Source of the DNA: Torreya grandis
Taxonomy: Eukaryota; Streptophyta; Pinopsida; Cupressales; Taxaceae
NCBI GenBank assembly: GCA_037957365.1
Contig: JARHVA010002424.1
Span: 2,027,001 to 2,091,000, forward strand
Direction: 5' to 3'
Length of the DNA stretch: 64,000 bases
In this document: piece by piece, positions 23,092 through 36,480 of the stretch
How the letters are laid out: every line of letters begins with the position of its first letter
How positions within the stretch are numbered: position 1 is the first letter of the stretch
Notes under the pieces: model-generated
What the model saw: the letters and a program-made list of their open reading frames with translations, nothing else
The model's database searches: none
What the model was told of the DNA's origin: nothing
Position numbers and translations under genes: made by a program

Positions 23092-23299
23092 CCCTTCTAC
23101 CCCATTTTCATCTTTTTGGTCCAACTCATTTCATCATTTTGAGGGATTGATTTCTAACCCATTTTCCAACCACTCTTTTGAGGGGGCACCTACATTTAAT
23201 CCATTACTATTGAAGTCATAAGCATATAGTACATTTTCATTATTTAAGAAGATGTTACTATGCTTATAACTTGAAACACATTCCCAAATATGGGCAAAT

Positions 23300-24120
23300 T
23301 ATAGACACCTAAAATTTGCCACCAATGGCCTTTAATTGGACTTTAGACCAATTCTTACCAACCTTTGTAAATTAAGCCTAAGAATCACTAAACATCCCAA
23401 ATTTACTTGTGCATCATTCATAAAATCTCATAATCCCATTGATACATCCCTAATTGGGTTATCCTACCATAAGCAATAAAAACCTCTGATGGATTCCTCT
23501 CTATTCATCATACAACATCACAACATGTAATTTGGCTTATAGACCTCTTAAGTTAGGCAAGTGCACACATGAATTAAATCAAATATTGGAAATGCTAAAA
23601 GCCTTATCAAAATTAATTAAAAATCAAAATAAAATTAAAATCCTAGTTTAATTTCCATGTACAATTAATTAAATTCTAAAAAATTAAATTCAAAAATATG
23701 AAATATTGTAGCTTTTCATGATTACATTTTGTGAGTTGTTAAGCCTTTACAAATATCTCACCCATGCTTATTCATTGAAAATCATGATATTTTAACACCC
23801 TTTAAATCTATTTGGGTTAATTTACTCACTTAGGTTAGGTTTTAACCCATTACATGTTTATACTACACCTTACCTCACCTTGGGTTGGAGTTAGTTCCTA
23901 AGCCTATAAATACACGCCTAGATCTCTTCACAAGAGAGCTTGGATATTGTAGAGTTATAATGTAGGTTTTTACATAAGACTCATGAAAATAATTTTATAA
24001 TGTGAAAATATTGAGCCAATCCATCAAGAAAGCATAAGCAACAAGCCATAGTGCTAAGGAGAGAAGGAGAAAAGAATACAAACTCCATTTTCAAAGACTC
24101 TTTGAGCATAAGCTGATCAA
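23300..24120 (+). mobile_element. Candidate 3' LTR of the Tat element (start)
   Basis: The purine-containing tract tgggcaaat is followed by tatagacacctaaaatttgc, which resembles a common plant Gypsy LTR start (TGTAGACACC) with G changed to A. A TATA box lies about 600 bp inside. The 3' end was not determined, and no second copy in the window is available for comparison, so the call rests on motif resemblance and position after pol. Confidence 0.45.
23904..23913 (+). promoter_or_regulatory. TATA box in candidate LTR
   Basis: The sequence ctataaatac is a strong plant TATA match. It is followed by a leader-like stretch rich in gaaaat and gagaaggag. It suits the U3/R border of the LTR. Confidence 0.45.
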
Positions 24121-27100
24121 GCCATGAACAAATCCTTTAGATTTCTTAAGGAAGGTAAAGATTGTTTTTATTTGCAATTTAGATGGGTTTCCACTTGTAT
24201 CTTATCTATTATGCTCCCCTTAAGATATAATATTAGATATATTAGCATGTTAGTGTGTTTATTTCATTATTTTTTACAACTAACACTTATTCTAACCTCT
24301 TGTCTATTGTTAAATTACTATGATCAAAAGTTGAAGCACCAATAGATGGAAAAAATTATGTAATTAAGGTCTAATAAGTTTCTTAAAGGGATAGTTAATC
24401 TTGAACGTATATGAAATGAAAGTGATCAAATAAGGAGAGATAAGGCACTCATGTATACAAAAGAGGAAATATTGATACCTTTCTGATTTTGGACTTAGAA
24501 AGAGTTAAATTATACTAAACAAACTTGAACTAGTCTATTGATCACCTTCATAAGTCTTTGTGATTACATGTTAGTCTGAGAGAGGGCCATTTGTCTTTAG
24601 GATCATGGACAGGAGGTTCATATAGTGAGATTATGTCATGAGGTGTTATGGAAATCACCTTTTCACCTTATGTGAACTGAGTCAAGAATTCATTTTGTGT
24701 TGATTATGTCTAGGGATCTATAAAAAGTCTTAATGTTGTCCTTATGTTTTAAAACCTTACATGATAAGATGATTTATGTTATTGTATTCCATAACCAGTT
24801 ATATGTCCATTTTAGCATATCAAGAACCTACATAATGTACCAAAATTCAAGGATATTAGGGCTAATATGAGGAAGGAGGGTAACCTTGTTTTAATCCTTA
24901 GTATTTTTATAGGTTCTTTAGTAGATGTTAATATAATTTTCAATTGATATTTCATTTGAGATCATGCATGTTTCATTTAAAGGGTATTCATGTAATGATA
25001 ATAGTTCTATTATTTCCCCTAGGACATCATTAGGTCATATCAAGGGTAAAATGTCTCCAAAAGGTTAATTGCCACCATAATATCATTATAAGGTGGTTTT
25101 ATATGTAAAAAGAGGTCTTTTTAAAATTCAAATGCCTTTCATTCACCAAAAAGGGGCCCACATGCTTGAAAAATTTACATTTTAGCTTCCCTCCACCCAT
25201 ACTCTCTGATTTGAAAGCATACTTAACTTAGGGTTTTCCTCCTTTTATCATCCAATGGTATTTTAGGATCTCAAACCTAAAAAATTATAGATAAATGATG
25301 TTTTTAGGTGTTTCTAAGACTTGTATGGACTTTTATGAATAGGTAAAATTTATATGAGGTTAAAAATTTTATGGGTATCCTTTGAGGGTACCACAAAGAA
25401 GGATTCATGTCTCAAATATGTATAAAAAGGAAGAAAATGTAGTGAATCCCCATCAATCTCTTGGAAAGCTCACAAAGGATAGTTTGATTTGGATGGTATG
25501 GTCGATACAAGGGGATTCAGAGCCAAAGATCTTATCTAGAGGTAGATTCCCTAGTGGGATTGAGATTAGTGGTATTATTTTTTATATAAAATCCACTACG
25601 ATTTATGAACAATCACTAACACCCCTAGGTGGCCTTGAGCCCTTTTCAAACCCCACAAGCTTAGATATGGGTATATTTATGAAAATTTTGAGCTTGTTAT
25701 GATATATTTAGCATGGATAAAGGTATATAAAGGTATATTAAGTGTATTAGACCCATTTTGGCATGTTCTCATGGCATTTTAAAGGTTAGATCAACACCCA
25801 GTCTCCCTTGGTTGGTAGATTATAGGTTATGTGCAATAATTTATATGTTTTATAAAGGATGAAAGTATAAGGATGATTAGTGAAAAGTTTCCATGCTTCC
25901 CCCATGCTCCTCGCATACTTCACCTAGTCACCATTTGGTTATAACATATCTCCTTCAAGTTCTTCAATGCTCATAATTTGAAGGAAGGAGAAAGGCTCCA
26001 AACATGACCTAGTTATTCTCATAGCAACCCATCTCCAAGATGAGATAATATGAATGATGTGTTATTTAGGTTACAAGGGTGATTTAAGATTGTGGAAGAG
26101 CTCTTCTTTCAAGAGAAACATATTTCCATATAGCCCTTAAGGTAAGCACACACAAGATAGTTAAAAAAGAATCCATAGGCTATTTATCATTATTTAAGGC
26201 TTTTTATCATTATTTAAGGTTTTTATGGAATCATAGGTTTCACTTTCTCCCTCAAGATGCCTGATTTACCAGTTATAAATGCATTACCTTATTGAGTATC
26301 TAGATTGTGGATGTTTAGGTATCAATAGGTTATCTTGAATGGAGAATTACATTCCATATAAGGTATTTACTTCATAATGACTTCATCAACCCATCTTCAC
26401 CTTATAATGGGCCTTGATCTCCAAACTTATAACTTTAGAAGGACTATATAAGAAATCTATAGACCTAGATCCTTATACAAAAGCTTATGCATGAATTTAA
26501 GACCAAGAGCTTGTACAATTCCATGTAAGACTAATGAAACATGAAAGAGGAATCCCAATAGTCAATGACATAGCTGAAAGGGTTAGTTCAAGCCCAACCT
26601 TCAAGAATTCTCCTAAACCATCACCTACAACTAAGCCTAGGTAGATGTAAGAAAGGATTGTATGACTTATGAAAATGATTATTTTGAGAGAGGTTATTGA
26701 GGTTCAAATGAGGTCAAATGGGTTCCCTGCATGGTGTATAAACACTTCTCTTTCTCATTGACCTATAGAAAGACTTCAATTATAGTTAAATATTTCTAAT
26801 CCTCACCATAAGATGGTAGTATAGTTGTATCTAAACTTGAATATAGGATGACACATACACATTGAGGTTAGATATCAAGCAAGTGGATAGGTTATAGGAG
26901 TTATTTAATCTTAAATTAAATATAAAGGGATGATTAAACTAGCTAACCAATAGGACCCTCTACTCTACATACACAGTTGGCTTAATGCATTCAAGTCTAC
27001 TTAGTCAAGATAGAATACCTAGTTGTTTTGAATGATGAAGGTAAAAAAATATGTGAAAATGATCCTATAGTTAAATTATGGCATATTTATGGCATTCAAT

Positions 27101-29600
27101 ACTTTTGAATATAGATTCAGGTTCAGGAGAGCTACATAGGCCTATGTATTTGGTTATAAAGAGTTTTGTTATAGGTAAAGGGAGACTCAAGAATAATAAT
27201 GTGTTTATATAACATAAATTAAATTACATGGATGTTATAAACCCATCAAAAGTGATGAAAATATGAAATATAGACCACTTAGGTCTTTGACATCAACTAG
27301 TCTGAACACCTAACATAGGCCAAGGATGGTCATAGAAGACCTAAAGGAGAAAATGATAGAAGTAAAGGTCTAGGCCACCATGAGACTATGGAAAGGATTG
27401 AAATTGAGTATAAAATGATTATAAGCAGACCATAATGATAAAAACAAACCTAAAAGTGGTCTAATGTCTAAAACTCAATTTTGGCTTATAAGACCTAAAA
27501 GCCTACTTAAGCCCTTAAACCCCCAACTCCACTTTTATGGAAAAATGGGTTATTCAAAAATACGTAAATATATAAGAGGTTTTATGATTATTTTTAATAT
27601 ATTTATATATTTATCATAGTTAGGGTAATATAATAGAATGAAAATTTGGCCAAAAAACCTTCTTTGAGCTTTCTTATCTTAATTTGTGAGCTCAAGATAC
27701 AAGTTTGAATGTTCACATCTTACAAGAGGAGATGCATGGGGCCCAATGATATTATTTTAATTTTAGTACCCATATTCAATTTACATACATTGATGATATA
27801 TATGGTTTCATGGGATCATATCTAAGAATAGTCATTAAAACCATGGGCATGCCCAGACTACCTAGTGGAAACCCAAGGGCCACCAACCTTTGCTTATATC
27901 TCACCGTACAAGATGCATGGGAATAGGAGGTATTAATGATATTTAAGGTGTTATATTTAATAAATGTTTATGTAATTAAATTTTCAATCCATGGCCTTTT
28001 ATTTATGAACCATTATTAATATGGTAGGCCACTCTAAACCCTAAAACCCTCACAGAGAACCTGATAGATGAGAAACTCTTCTTGATGATTCCAATGACCA
28101 TGAGACACCATGAAAACATAATAAATACACTTATAGGTCATATTTATTATTTTGAAACATAAATTTGGAATGTGTGACATAAAATGTGCAATAAAATGGC
28201 TTATAAGGCCTGGTTTTGGGACTATTTTCATGTTTTGATGGCATGTTAAGGTCCCTGAGTAAGTATAAAGGCCACTTGAGCCTATGAAAAGTTGGAATGG
28301 TCTCAAAAAATTTGATATTTAACCCCCATATTATTAAAATCAAGCCTAATAATAATACTTTAATTAAATTGAGTAGATAATCTTTATTTACATTAACAAG
28401 GGAGTGTTGTAGGTCTATTCACCTATTGAAGGGGCTTTCTATCAGCATAATCATCCTTTCACCACCATTTATAGGACATTAACAATAAAAACATTTACTA
28501 TATTAGGATAAATCCTTAGGTATCTCATCCAATATGAGTTCAAATTCATTGAATTGACTATGAATGGCATAAAGGGTGGCATCTAGGTGAGTAATGAACT
28601 TGACCAAATAGGTAACTACCTCTCATAATGGGTGCATGACATCTCACTACATGTCAAGAGTGATGGATCAATTTTAAGGTGAATTATGTCTTCATGGGGT
28701 CAACTAAGACCAAAAATATGCTATCCACGCCACTTATACACCTAAAAAGGCATAGTGAAGGCCACTATGCAACCAAGGTAATACACGGGAGAAGCTATAG
28801 GACTATTACTACCCCTCATTCATGGTTGTAACTTGTTATTGGATGAATGATGGTCATCATGGCCTCTACATCACACTTATATGCCACATTATCCTTATTT
28901 CTCCTTCTTGTGTTCTATAAATTGAGATTCATAAGCCATTGTATGCATCCCTCTACTGGGTATGAAAACATTCTACCCATTTATATTTGCAACATTGAGA
29001 TAATACGAAGATTGATTCAACCTCATTTTATGATGGTATTATAGTGTGTTATGGTTGTCTAATTTATATATTTGTTTAATTCTTCTCCCTTTGTAGTTTT
29101 TTTATTTTCACCTATGTATGAGTAGATTATCTTATACAAGTTACATGGTGTTTAAATATGTTTATGCTTATGGTCTTAGTGAAAATTAATTGACAGTTTC
29201 CTACACCAAACCTATCATTCATAATCCTTGGGTCATATTCATTTATCACAACCTTCATGTGAAGCACTAGTGTGTAGGAGTCTTTGAGAGAGAGAGAGAG
29301 TGTGTGTGTATTATAAATTAGTCTTTATCTTATCTATAAGAGTTGTTAAAGGATCAAGTAGAAAAGACATAACATATTGATGCATCACCCCCCATATTTT
29401 AGGTTTGATTTCATGTCCTTTATATTCCTTTTCACTGGAAATGTAATTAGGTTTAGGTATTAAGTTCATATGATGCATTAGGTGAGATATCCTAAAATTT
29501 ATATATTCACCTCACCCAATAGGCTACACATAGTTGGAGGTGATTCCATTGTATCAAATAGATGAGGTAGTCTTGAAACCCCTTTGACTCAAGGGTGATA
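24121..29600. other. Unassigned AT-rich sequence
   Basis: I could not recognise any protein domain or second repeat copy here. The longest frame (25382-25702, plus, 106 codons) has no known motif. A small ga/gt microsatellite lies at 29286-29311. Part of the region could be the gag end and 5' LTR of the Gypsy element whose pol starts at about 29.69 kb, but nothing seen proves it. Confidence 0.4.
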
Positions 29601-29685
29601 TATATAATAATAATAAGAACATCATGAGAAATTTATTATCTTCAAACATAAACTCATAAAACTTGGATAGGTATGTACTCAAAAA

Positions 29686-30650
29686 GAGAAGGCTACATTT
29701 ATTGAGTTATGTAGATAATTCTATGATGTCTTTGCTTGGGAGTAGAGTGACCTCAAGTGGTTTGATCCCTCATTAGCTAAACACACTATAGAACTTTATC
29801 ATAATGCTAATCATGTAAGGTAAAGTTAAATTCCTATCAATCTTAAAGTGGAGGTCCTAATGAGAAAACAACTCACCAAGTTGATAGAATCAAGAATTAT
29901 CTTTCCTATCAAACACTCTTCATGGGTTTCCAACTTAGTTCCTATGAAAAATAAGACTGGTAAGATCAAGTTATGTGTATATTTTAGAGGCTTTAATATG
30001 GTGTAATTTAAGGATCACTATCTTATACCTTCAATGGATCAAATCCTTCAAGTAGTGGTAGGTTATAAATTTTTATCACTTTTAGATGGCTATTCAAGTT
30101 ATAACTTAGTGTTGGTAAAATAAGAAGATCAATATAAGATACCCTTCACTACCAAATGGGGCACATATTCCTATAAGATAATGTCATTTGAGTTATCTAA
30201 TTTAGGTTCCATATTCTAAAGGTACATGGATATGGCTTACCAAGGTTTAATCAATGATATGGTACTAATATACCTTGATGACATAATAATTTTATCTAAA
30301 GATGCTAGTGACCACTTGAAACATATAAGGCTAATATTTGAAAGGTGCAGGAAATATGATATTTCTCTCAATCCTAAGAAGTGTGTTTTTAATATTTATG
30401 AAGGTAGATCACTTTGTCTTATTGTTTATAAATATGTACTTGATATAGACCTTGATAAGGTGAGTTCCATACTATCTTTATCATTGCCTAAACATAAGAA
30501 AGTTTTACAAAGTTTTCTTCAAAAGATCAATTTTATTAGGAGGTTCATACCCATATTTTTAAATTTTATGAGGCTTATAACATCTATGTTAAAAAATCAT
30601 CAAACATTTTTTTGGTCTAAGGAAGGGAAGGTTAGTTTTGAGGCTATCAA
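29686..30650 (+). pseudogene. Gypsy reverse transcriptase (second element)
   Basis: The N-terminal part reads YDVFAWE, KHSSWVSNLVPMKNKTGKI and LSLLDGYSSYN, with a few stops. From 30226 an open stretch of 142 codons carries the catalytic box intact as YLDDIIILS, then RLIFERCRKYDISLNPKKCV and LQSFLQKINFIRRFIPIF. This is the best preserved catalytic motif in the window. Conserved wording around MSFEL and SNLGS is altered, and in-frame stops before 30226 mean that no full enzyme is made. Confidence 0.92.
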
Positions 30651-31075
30651 ATAAGTTATTTCTCAAGCACCTACACTAATCAACCCTAAATTTTCTAAAA
30701 AAAATTTCTTGTATGATATTTCCAACATTTGCACCATCTATTCTATGTTAATGTAGTATAATAATTTAGTACTTGAATTACCTATAGAATTTTTTAATCA
30801 AGGGCTAAAAAGCTATGAAGAGAGGTACATATATGTTGAGAAACAAGTATTGGTAGTTATAAGAATTCTTAAGAAATTCAAACATATGGTGTCCAAAAAC
30901 AAAATAAATGTCATGGTAACTCATCCAAGTATAATATATTTCCTCTTGAATAAATACTTGAATGAGAAAAGTGTTAGATGGATAACTAAGGTGATGGAGT
31001 ATGATGTTGAGATCAAGGCCACTAAATTAGTAAGAGGTATAGGGTTGTGTGAACACCTAGCATAAAACCTAAATG
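30651..31075 (+). pseudogene. Gypsy RNase H (second element)
   Basis: The RT frame continues through ISQAPTLINPKF and YDISNICTIYSM, then SYEERYIYVEKQVLVVIRIL. The open part at 30850-31065 ends VMEYDVEIKATKLVRGIGLC. The last phrase matches the conserved end of RNase H in plant Gypsy elements (EYD.E.KP...KG.GL). Stops at about 30652 and 30754 interrupt it. Confidence 0.82.
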
Positions 31076-31149
31076 AATAATAAGAGATGGTTTTGGAATT
31101 TAAATATGGTAAAAATATAGCTACAACTTCATCTTCTCTAATTTAGACA

Positions 31150-32400
31150 CAATAAATGGTGAGGTTCCTTCAAATAGGTGAGTGTCTTATGGGTGTAGAT
31201 CAGTCAAGATGGAGATACTTCATATTATAATCAGTACCTTATGTCCTTATGGATGGGATTATTTTTAGGAAATATCTCAATGGGATATTTATAATATGTG
31301 TGTAAAAATATAAGGTTGATAATCTTCTATAACATTTTCGTGATGAACCAGCTAGAGATCATTTTATACCTAAAACTACAACTATAGAAATAATGAGGGT
31401 TGATTTCTATTGGCCTAGCCTATTTAAGGATTCATATGTTTGGGTTAAAATATGTCAAAAGTATACACATATTTATAGGTAAATAAATACTTACATCCCT
31501 TCCTCTTAATCCTATTTAAGTTGAACCACCATTCATATAGTGGGGACTTGACTTCATTAGAATGATCAATCCTCTATTTAGTATTGGCCATAAAAGAGTT
31601 CTCATAGCTACTGACTATTTCATAAGGTGTGTAAAAGTAGTATACCTCAAGGAGGGTAATGAAAATTCATTTATTGACTTATTTAAGAACCTAATGATAA
31701 GGTTTGGGGTGCCTTTAACAATAATTTATGATAGTGACATGGATTTCAATGGTGTAAGAATAATGGAATGGGCTATCTAATATGGTACCTACTTAATTAA
31801 TTTTTTATAACTACTACCCCCAAGGTAAAGGGAAAGTTAAGTACACTAATAATAACTTGATAAAAATTATAAAGAAGACAATAGAAGATAACCAAAGGAC
31901 TTGGCACACTAGATTAAAAATAACCCTATTGGATGATAGGATCACTCCAAACATTGTAATTAGTAACTTGCCTTATATGCTTATCTATGGGAGGGAATAT
32001 AAGCTACCATTTCACTTTAATTACTAAATATTGATTTGGTACATAGATTGAGATAATTTAGAATGATCTTATGGAGATAAGGTTGGCATAACTAACGGCC
32101 TTGGAGGAAGCAAGAAACCATGATATGCACATCATGGAATGTCACCAAGCACAAGTGAAACAAAAATGTGAAAAGAGATATATCTAAAAAACATATCAAG
32201 AAGGAAATTTTTTATTAAATTAGGATGATTATAGAGCTAATCCTAGTAATCACACTAATTTTTATGTATTGTGGAGTAGACCCTATGTTATCATTACTTA
32301 CAAATAATACAATGCCTTTCATCTTGCAAGACTCAATGGAGAGGAGTTGAGTATCCCAATCAATGGATACACTTGAATCCATGATATTAAGGTTATTTTA
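31150..32400 (+). pseudogene. Gypsy integrase (second element), frameshifted
   Basis: The zinc-binding part reads HFRDEPARDHFIPKTTTIEI, VDFYWPSLFKD and VWVKICQKY, with the last Cys of HHCC changed. The core appears in two further frames: WGLDFI (first acid) and IIYDSDMDFNG (second acid) at about 31540-31760, then GKVKYTNNNLIKI at about 31830, where the family normally has the catalytic Glu and Lys stands instead. The C-terminal end near 32320-32350 reads ARLNGEELSIPING. At least two frameshifts are present, so the enzyme is dead. Confidence 0.82.
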
Positions 32401-35400
32401 CAAATTCTTAAATATTAAAATAGGTATTTTTCCTACCTAAGTGTTTTAATCATAGGTGTGTGTCTTGTTTGCTTTGTGTTTTTTTCTTCCAAATGTCTTA
32501 TGACACATGTGTGGTGTGGTGTTTTATTTTGTGTTGGTTCAGTTTAGTTGGTTTCAAGGTTATTTTTAAGTCTTACTCTTAGTTTATCTCAAGTTAGATT
32601 TCAATCAAGACTCCATAGCCAAAAAAATCTACTAAGCCACTAGTCTATATGCATAGTGAGCATGCATTCCTAGGAGGTCACCAAATTTTGGCTAATATAG
32701 ACTAGTCTAATAAAAAAGTTGTCTTATCAAGTCTTCACCATTTTAAATCTTTAAAATCCTTCATAATGCATGTTTAGCATTTTTTAAGGTGTTTTTGAAA
32801 ATTTTAAGGTGTCTTCCTAATGTTATGCTTGTCTGCTCATAGTGTGTCTTGGTCAAAGGGGTTCAAAGACGGTCAAGAGTTGAGAAATATTTGTCATGTC
32901 ATGTAGTCCAAATTATAATCATTTAATGGTTCCCATGATTTGTACAAAGTACATTAATTTAAGTCAAGATTCATATATAATGTTGTAACTCACTTTTTCA
33001 TGCTTTTTTGATCATTTTTAATGTCCACAAAAAGAATATGGCAAGAAGATGTCATGTTTTTAAAAATAAGGGAGTGGTTGACACATCATCCCATGTCCAT
33101 ATAGGTGTGATGGAGCTCAAAGAACACTTGTTGATTCATTTCAATCAATTTTAATGTAGATGATGATAATTCTCAAGCACAAAAGGGTGGTTTTCAATAA
33201 TTTCATATCGTTTTTAAAGTGAATATCAGTTAAAAACACTCTTACATATTCCTCTAATCCACACAAGTTAAAATCCATACATTTTAGGAGGTTTAAAACT
33301 CAAACAAGTTAAAAACATATTCATTTCTCTCATCACTCTCCTTGATAGATCTAGAAGGTAATTTATCTTTTAGTTGGTAAAATTAGGAGAGAGAAATTTG
33401 GAAGATAAAATATTATCCATAGGAGGGGACCATAATTCAATTCCATTTTTTGGCATTGGTTTTATATTCAAGCCCCTTAACTTTATGAACAATCATTAAG
33501 AATTTAATGGGTAGAAACTAAGCTTCAATTCCCCACCTAGGTCAACTTTCCTCAAGTGTGGAGTTATGAATTCAAACAAATAGATGAATATTATTAGGTA
33601 TGGTATATTAAACATTATTATATCTCTAAAATATCAATTTCCTCTATGTTTATTCATTATCATATTTGATGCAAGGTCTAATCTCCTTATTTTAGTAGTT
33701 TGTACATGATAGTCTTGTGTATAGGAAATATGGTGTCTTGTATTATGCATGAGTGAATGAAATAAATATCCAAATAGTGTTTTTGAGGTATATATGGTCT
33801 CTTATTCTCCTCTAAAGCATCAATGGTTGACAATCTCCAAGATTTGGGATAAAACAATGCCTCCTTAAGATCCTTCCAAAATAGTATGGTGAACCTACAA
33901 GTATATAGACCTATAGGTTACCATCAAAAAAATATTTTTAATCTCTCATTATATCTATTTTAGCACCATAATATTTATTTTTAACTCAAAATTCATTTAA
34001 ATTTTCAACTTAGACAAGGCTACATGTTTGAATAGGCCTGTGTAAGCCCAAAGAAAGATTATGAAGGCTATAAATGGACATTCAAGGTAATTTGAAAGCA
34101 TCTAAAGACTGATGAAGACATAAAAAAAAATACTTATAACATCTTTAAAATATTTAAAAAAAACTAAAATAGGATAAAAACATAGCATATTGGAGGTTTG
34201 GATCTCAAATGATAGTTAATAAGTCAAGATGAGTAGTTACAGGCTTGTATGCTAATTGGAGTAAACACTGAACTATATGTTATTTGAAAAAATATTTAAG
34301 GTCATAAAATTTATAAAAAAAAACGTGAAAATCACTTTATTACTACTTCATAACATCAAAATTTCCCATGAAGAAGGAGGATGTGCAAGCCTACAATTAC
34401 ATGGCCCATGAGCATACATAGTCATGTTTGACAAGTCAAAGAAAAGGTTTTAGTAATTATTTGAATCAACCATGAAGTTAAGAAATGGAAAAAAGTTTTA
34501 TTTTTAGAACCAAAGGATAAGATTTTCATTTAATGTCAATTTATTGATGGATTATATATAAAAGGTGGATTTGGGCATGTAGTCTAAACCACCATGTATA
34601 GGCTTGTCAAGGCAAAATGACAAACACAATCATGAACTAGTGAAATAAAGGTCATTGGAGGTTATATGTAGATTTAAATAATTATAAGACACTCTATCTC
34701 CCACTAAAATTCAATGAATTTCCATGAATGGAATAACTAACTCAAATTTTTAGTCAAGATTTCAAATGATCACCTACAGCCTGCTTGTACATAATACAGT
34801 CAAAGTGAAAGTTGTTGGAGAGTGGAAGGTATATTGAAGAGTACTTGGAAGCATAGATAAAGTTATAAATTTATTAAACTCTATATTAAAACTTAAAAAA
34901 TTATGAATTACCAAAATATTCCTAATCCAGACTAGCAATCTTGCCATCAACACCTACAAGGCTACTAAGTCATGAAGTTGGAAACAAAATTTGAAGCATT
35001 TGAGCCCAATGAAAAATACTGAAATTCACATGTTTTTAAAGATAAAAGGGTAAGTTTAAAAAATATATAATATTGGAATATAAACCCCTTAATAATTCCA
35101 CATGTCATTTAATTACTTTATAACTATCTTTATATATGTGGAGGTGTAATCTCAAAAAGAAGGAGTTAGATTCAAGAACTCAAAATTGCCTAAGTAACCT
35201 CCTATACCAACATGAAGAAGGAAATAATTAGGAAAGTGTACACATGTTATGAAAGCCTTTAAGACTATTTTTTTCTCAATTTCTTGCATTCAAACTACCT
35301 ATATGATGGATGACACTTATCCATGATTTTCTATGCCTATTTTTTCTCTCTCCTCACATTTTTCTATATATGGAACCGTGTTTGGATTTGCAAAGGATCC

Positions 35401-36100
35401 TCACATTATTTATGTCAAAGCCCTACCAAAATTAAGTATTTAATTTCCTATTGGAATTAATTAAAGATAGATATTATATATTCATATTTCATACAATAAT
35501 CTTGAATGGGTTGTTTTGATGAATGCCTAGTGATAGTAAGTGTGTTTCTTTGGATTTATCCTTCTTGTTCATGCCTCTATGTAAATTTATCTTCTTTCAT
35601 AGGTCATAAGAAGTATTATACATGGTTTTCTAAGTTAAATAATTTATAAGTCATCATTTTTTTATTTTTATCACCTCTTGTTTAATCATCCTCAGCTCTT
35701 TCAACCTTCATAGCCTTCATATTTAAGAATTAGTGTGATAGGGACTATTTTTAAATAACTTAATCAAATTATAACTTAGTATTTCATAGTAAATTCTTAG
35801 TAAGCTAAGGAACTCATTTTTGGTGCATCACCTCTAAGTTTCTTTTTTAGTTTTATCTTTCATATTTCCCTTTTCCAACTCAATCAAGTATCATAGTTGT
35901 TAGTGTCGATGTTGTACTTAGGATCTAGCCTAGAATCTAGAGGTTTGATCCATTTCAAGGTCACACACAACCTAAGATCAATCCCATTTCATAACTCAAG
36001 TTGAGAGGGCTTGAATCACCCTCTCAAGGGTGAAAATTTCAGATATAATAGTTACATAATTTGATAAATAGATTAATAATAGTAAATAGAGCATGACTAA
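32401..36100. other. Unassigned AT-rich sequence, probable element flank and diverged repeats
   Basis: No recognised coding region. Between about 34.0 and 35.3 kb several phrases recur in diverged form (for example catgaagttaagaaatgg / catgaagttggaaac, and atgaagaaggaggat / atgaagaaggaaat), suggesting an old internal duplication. I could not define LTRs for the second Gypsy element here. Confidence 0.4.
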
Positions 36101-36159
36101 AAACATTAGGCTTTGGGGTAATTATGTAGATGTGGTACATTCCATTGAGTGTTGAGTTA

Positions 36160-36480
36160 GTCACCATGTTCTTAAAGACATGGGAGTGAATAAACAACAA
36201 TTTTATGTGGGTGGTGGTTGGGTATACCATTAAGGTGGGAATCACCGTGGAGGATGTCCAAGTTATATTAGTAGTTCCTATTATAGAGGCACCTATTATT
36301 TGTGATACTCCTAATATGGATGTTGAGATATTAGCCTTAGCCTTATGGGTGAATGTCTTAGAGATATATTTGGTGTTTTTGATTTTTATTGCTAGATGTA
36401 TATGTGTCATCCATTTTATATATCTGAAAGGCCATAATTTATCTTGTGATAGCTCTTGTGATCTATTATAATTCAAATGG
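36160..36480 (+). pseudogene. Possible plant mobile domain fragment
   Basis: The plus frame reads YTIKVGITVEDVQVILVVPI followed by IEAPI. This resembles the PMD signature in which a TLEDV motif precedes a hydrophobic LLGLP-type stretch. The frame is open for 88 codons (36205-36471). Later sequence up to about 36.8 kb has only loose similarity (a Trp-Pro spacing and an Arg-Trp pair). The call rests on one motif. The minus-strand frame over the same span shows nothing. Confidence 0.3.

Larger units (their letters stand above)
21329..23299 (+). other. 3' non-coding region of the Tat element, resumed after the insertion
   Basis: Holds, in order, a GTAGG module (21425-21512), a short hairpin array (21518-21840), a second GTAGG-type module (21893-21997), a T-rich stretch (22000-22330) and an eight-unit array (22663-23091). 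The same hairpin array and module recur at 52.5-53.1 kb, so the region belongs to a repeat family. The frames here, such as the Phe-rich one at 22063-22329, follow from T-richness and are not genes. Confidence 0.6.
29680..32400 (+). mobile_element. Second Ty3/Gypsy pol, different type from the Tat element
   Basis: RT, RNase H and integrase appear in order on the plus strand. RT and RNase H keep one frame from about 29686 to 31065 apart from stops. The wording (IIFPIKHSSWVSNLVP, RCRKYDISLNPKKC, LDDIIILSKD, the EYDVEIKATKLVRG end of RNase H) differs clearly from the 9 kb element. No second RNase H is seen. No LTRs, gag or protease were recognised around it. Confidence 0.85.

Noticed and set aside
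25382..25702. 106-codon plus-strand frame
   Set aside because: No known motif, and isolated in AT-rich relic sequence; open length of this order is expected a few times in 64 kb.
36039..36476. 145-codon minus-strand frame
   Set aside because: Opposite strand of the possible PMD fragment; no recognisable motif.
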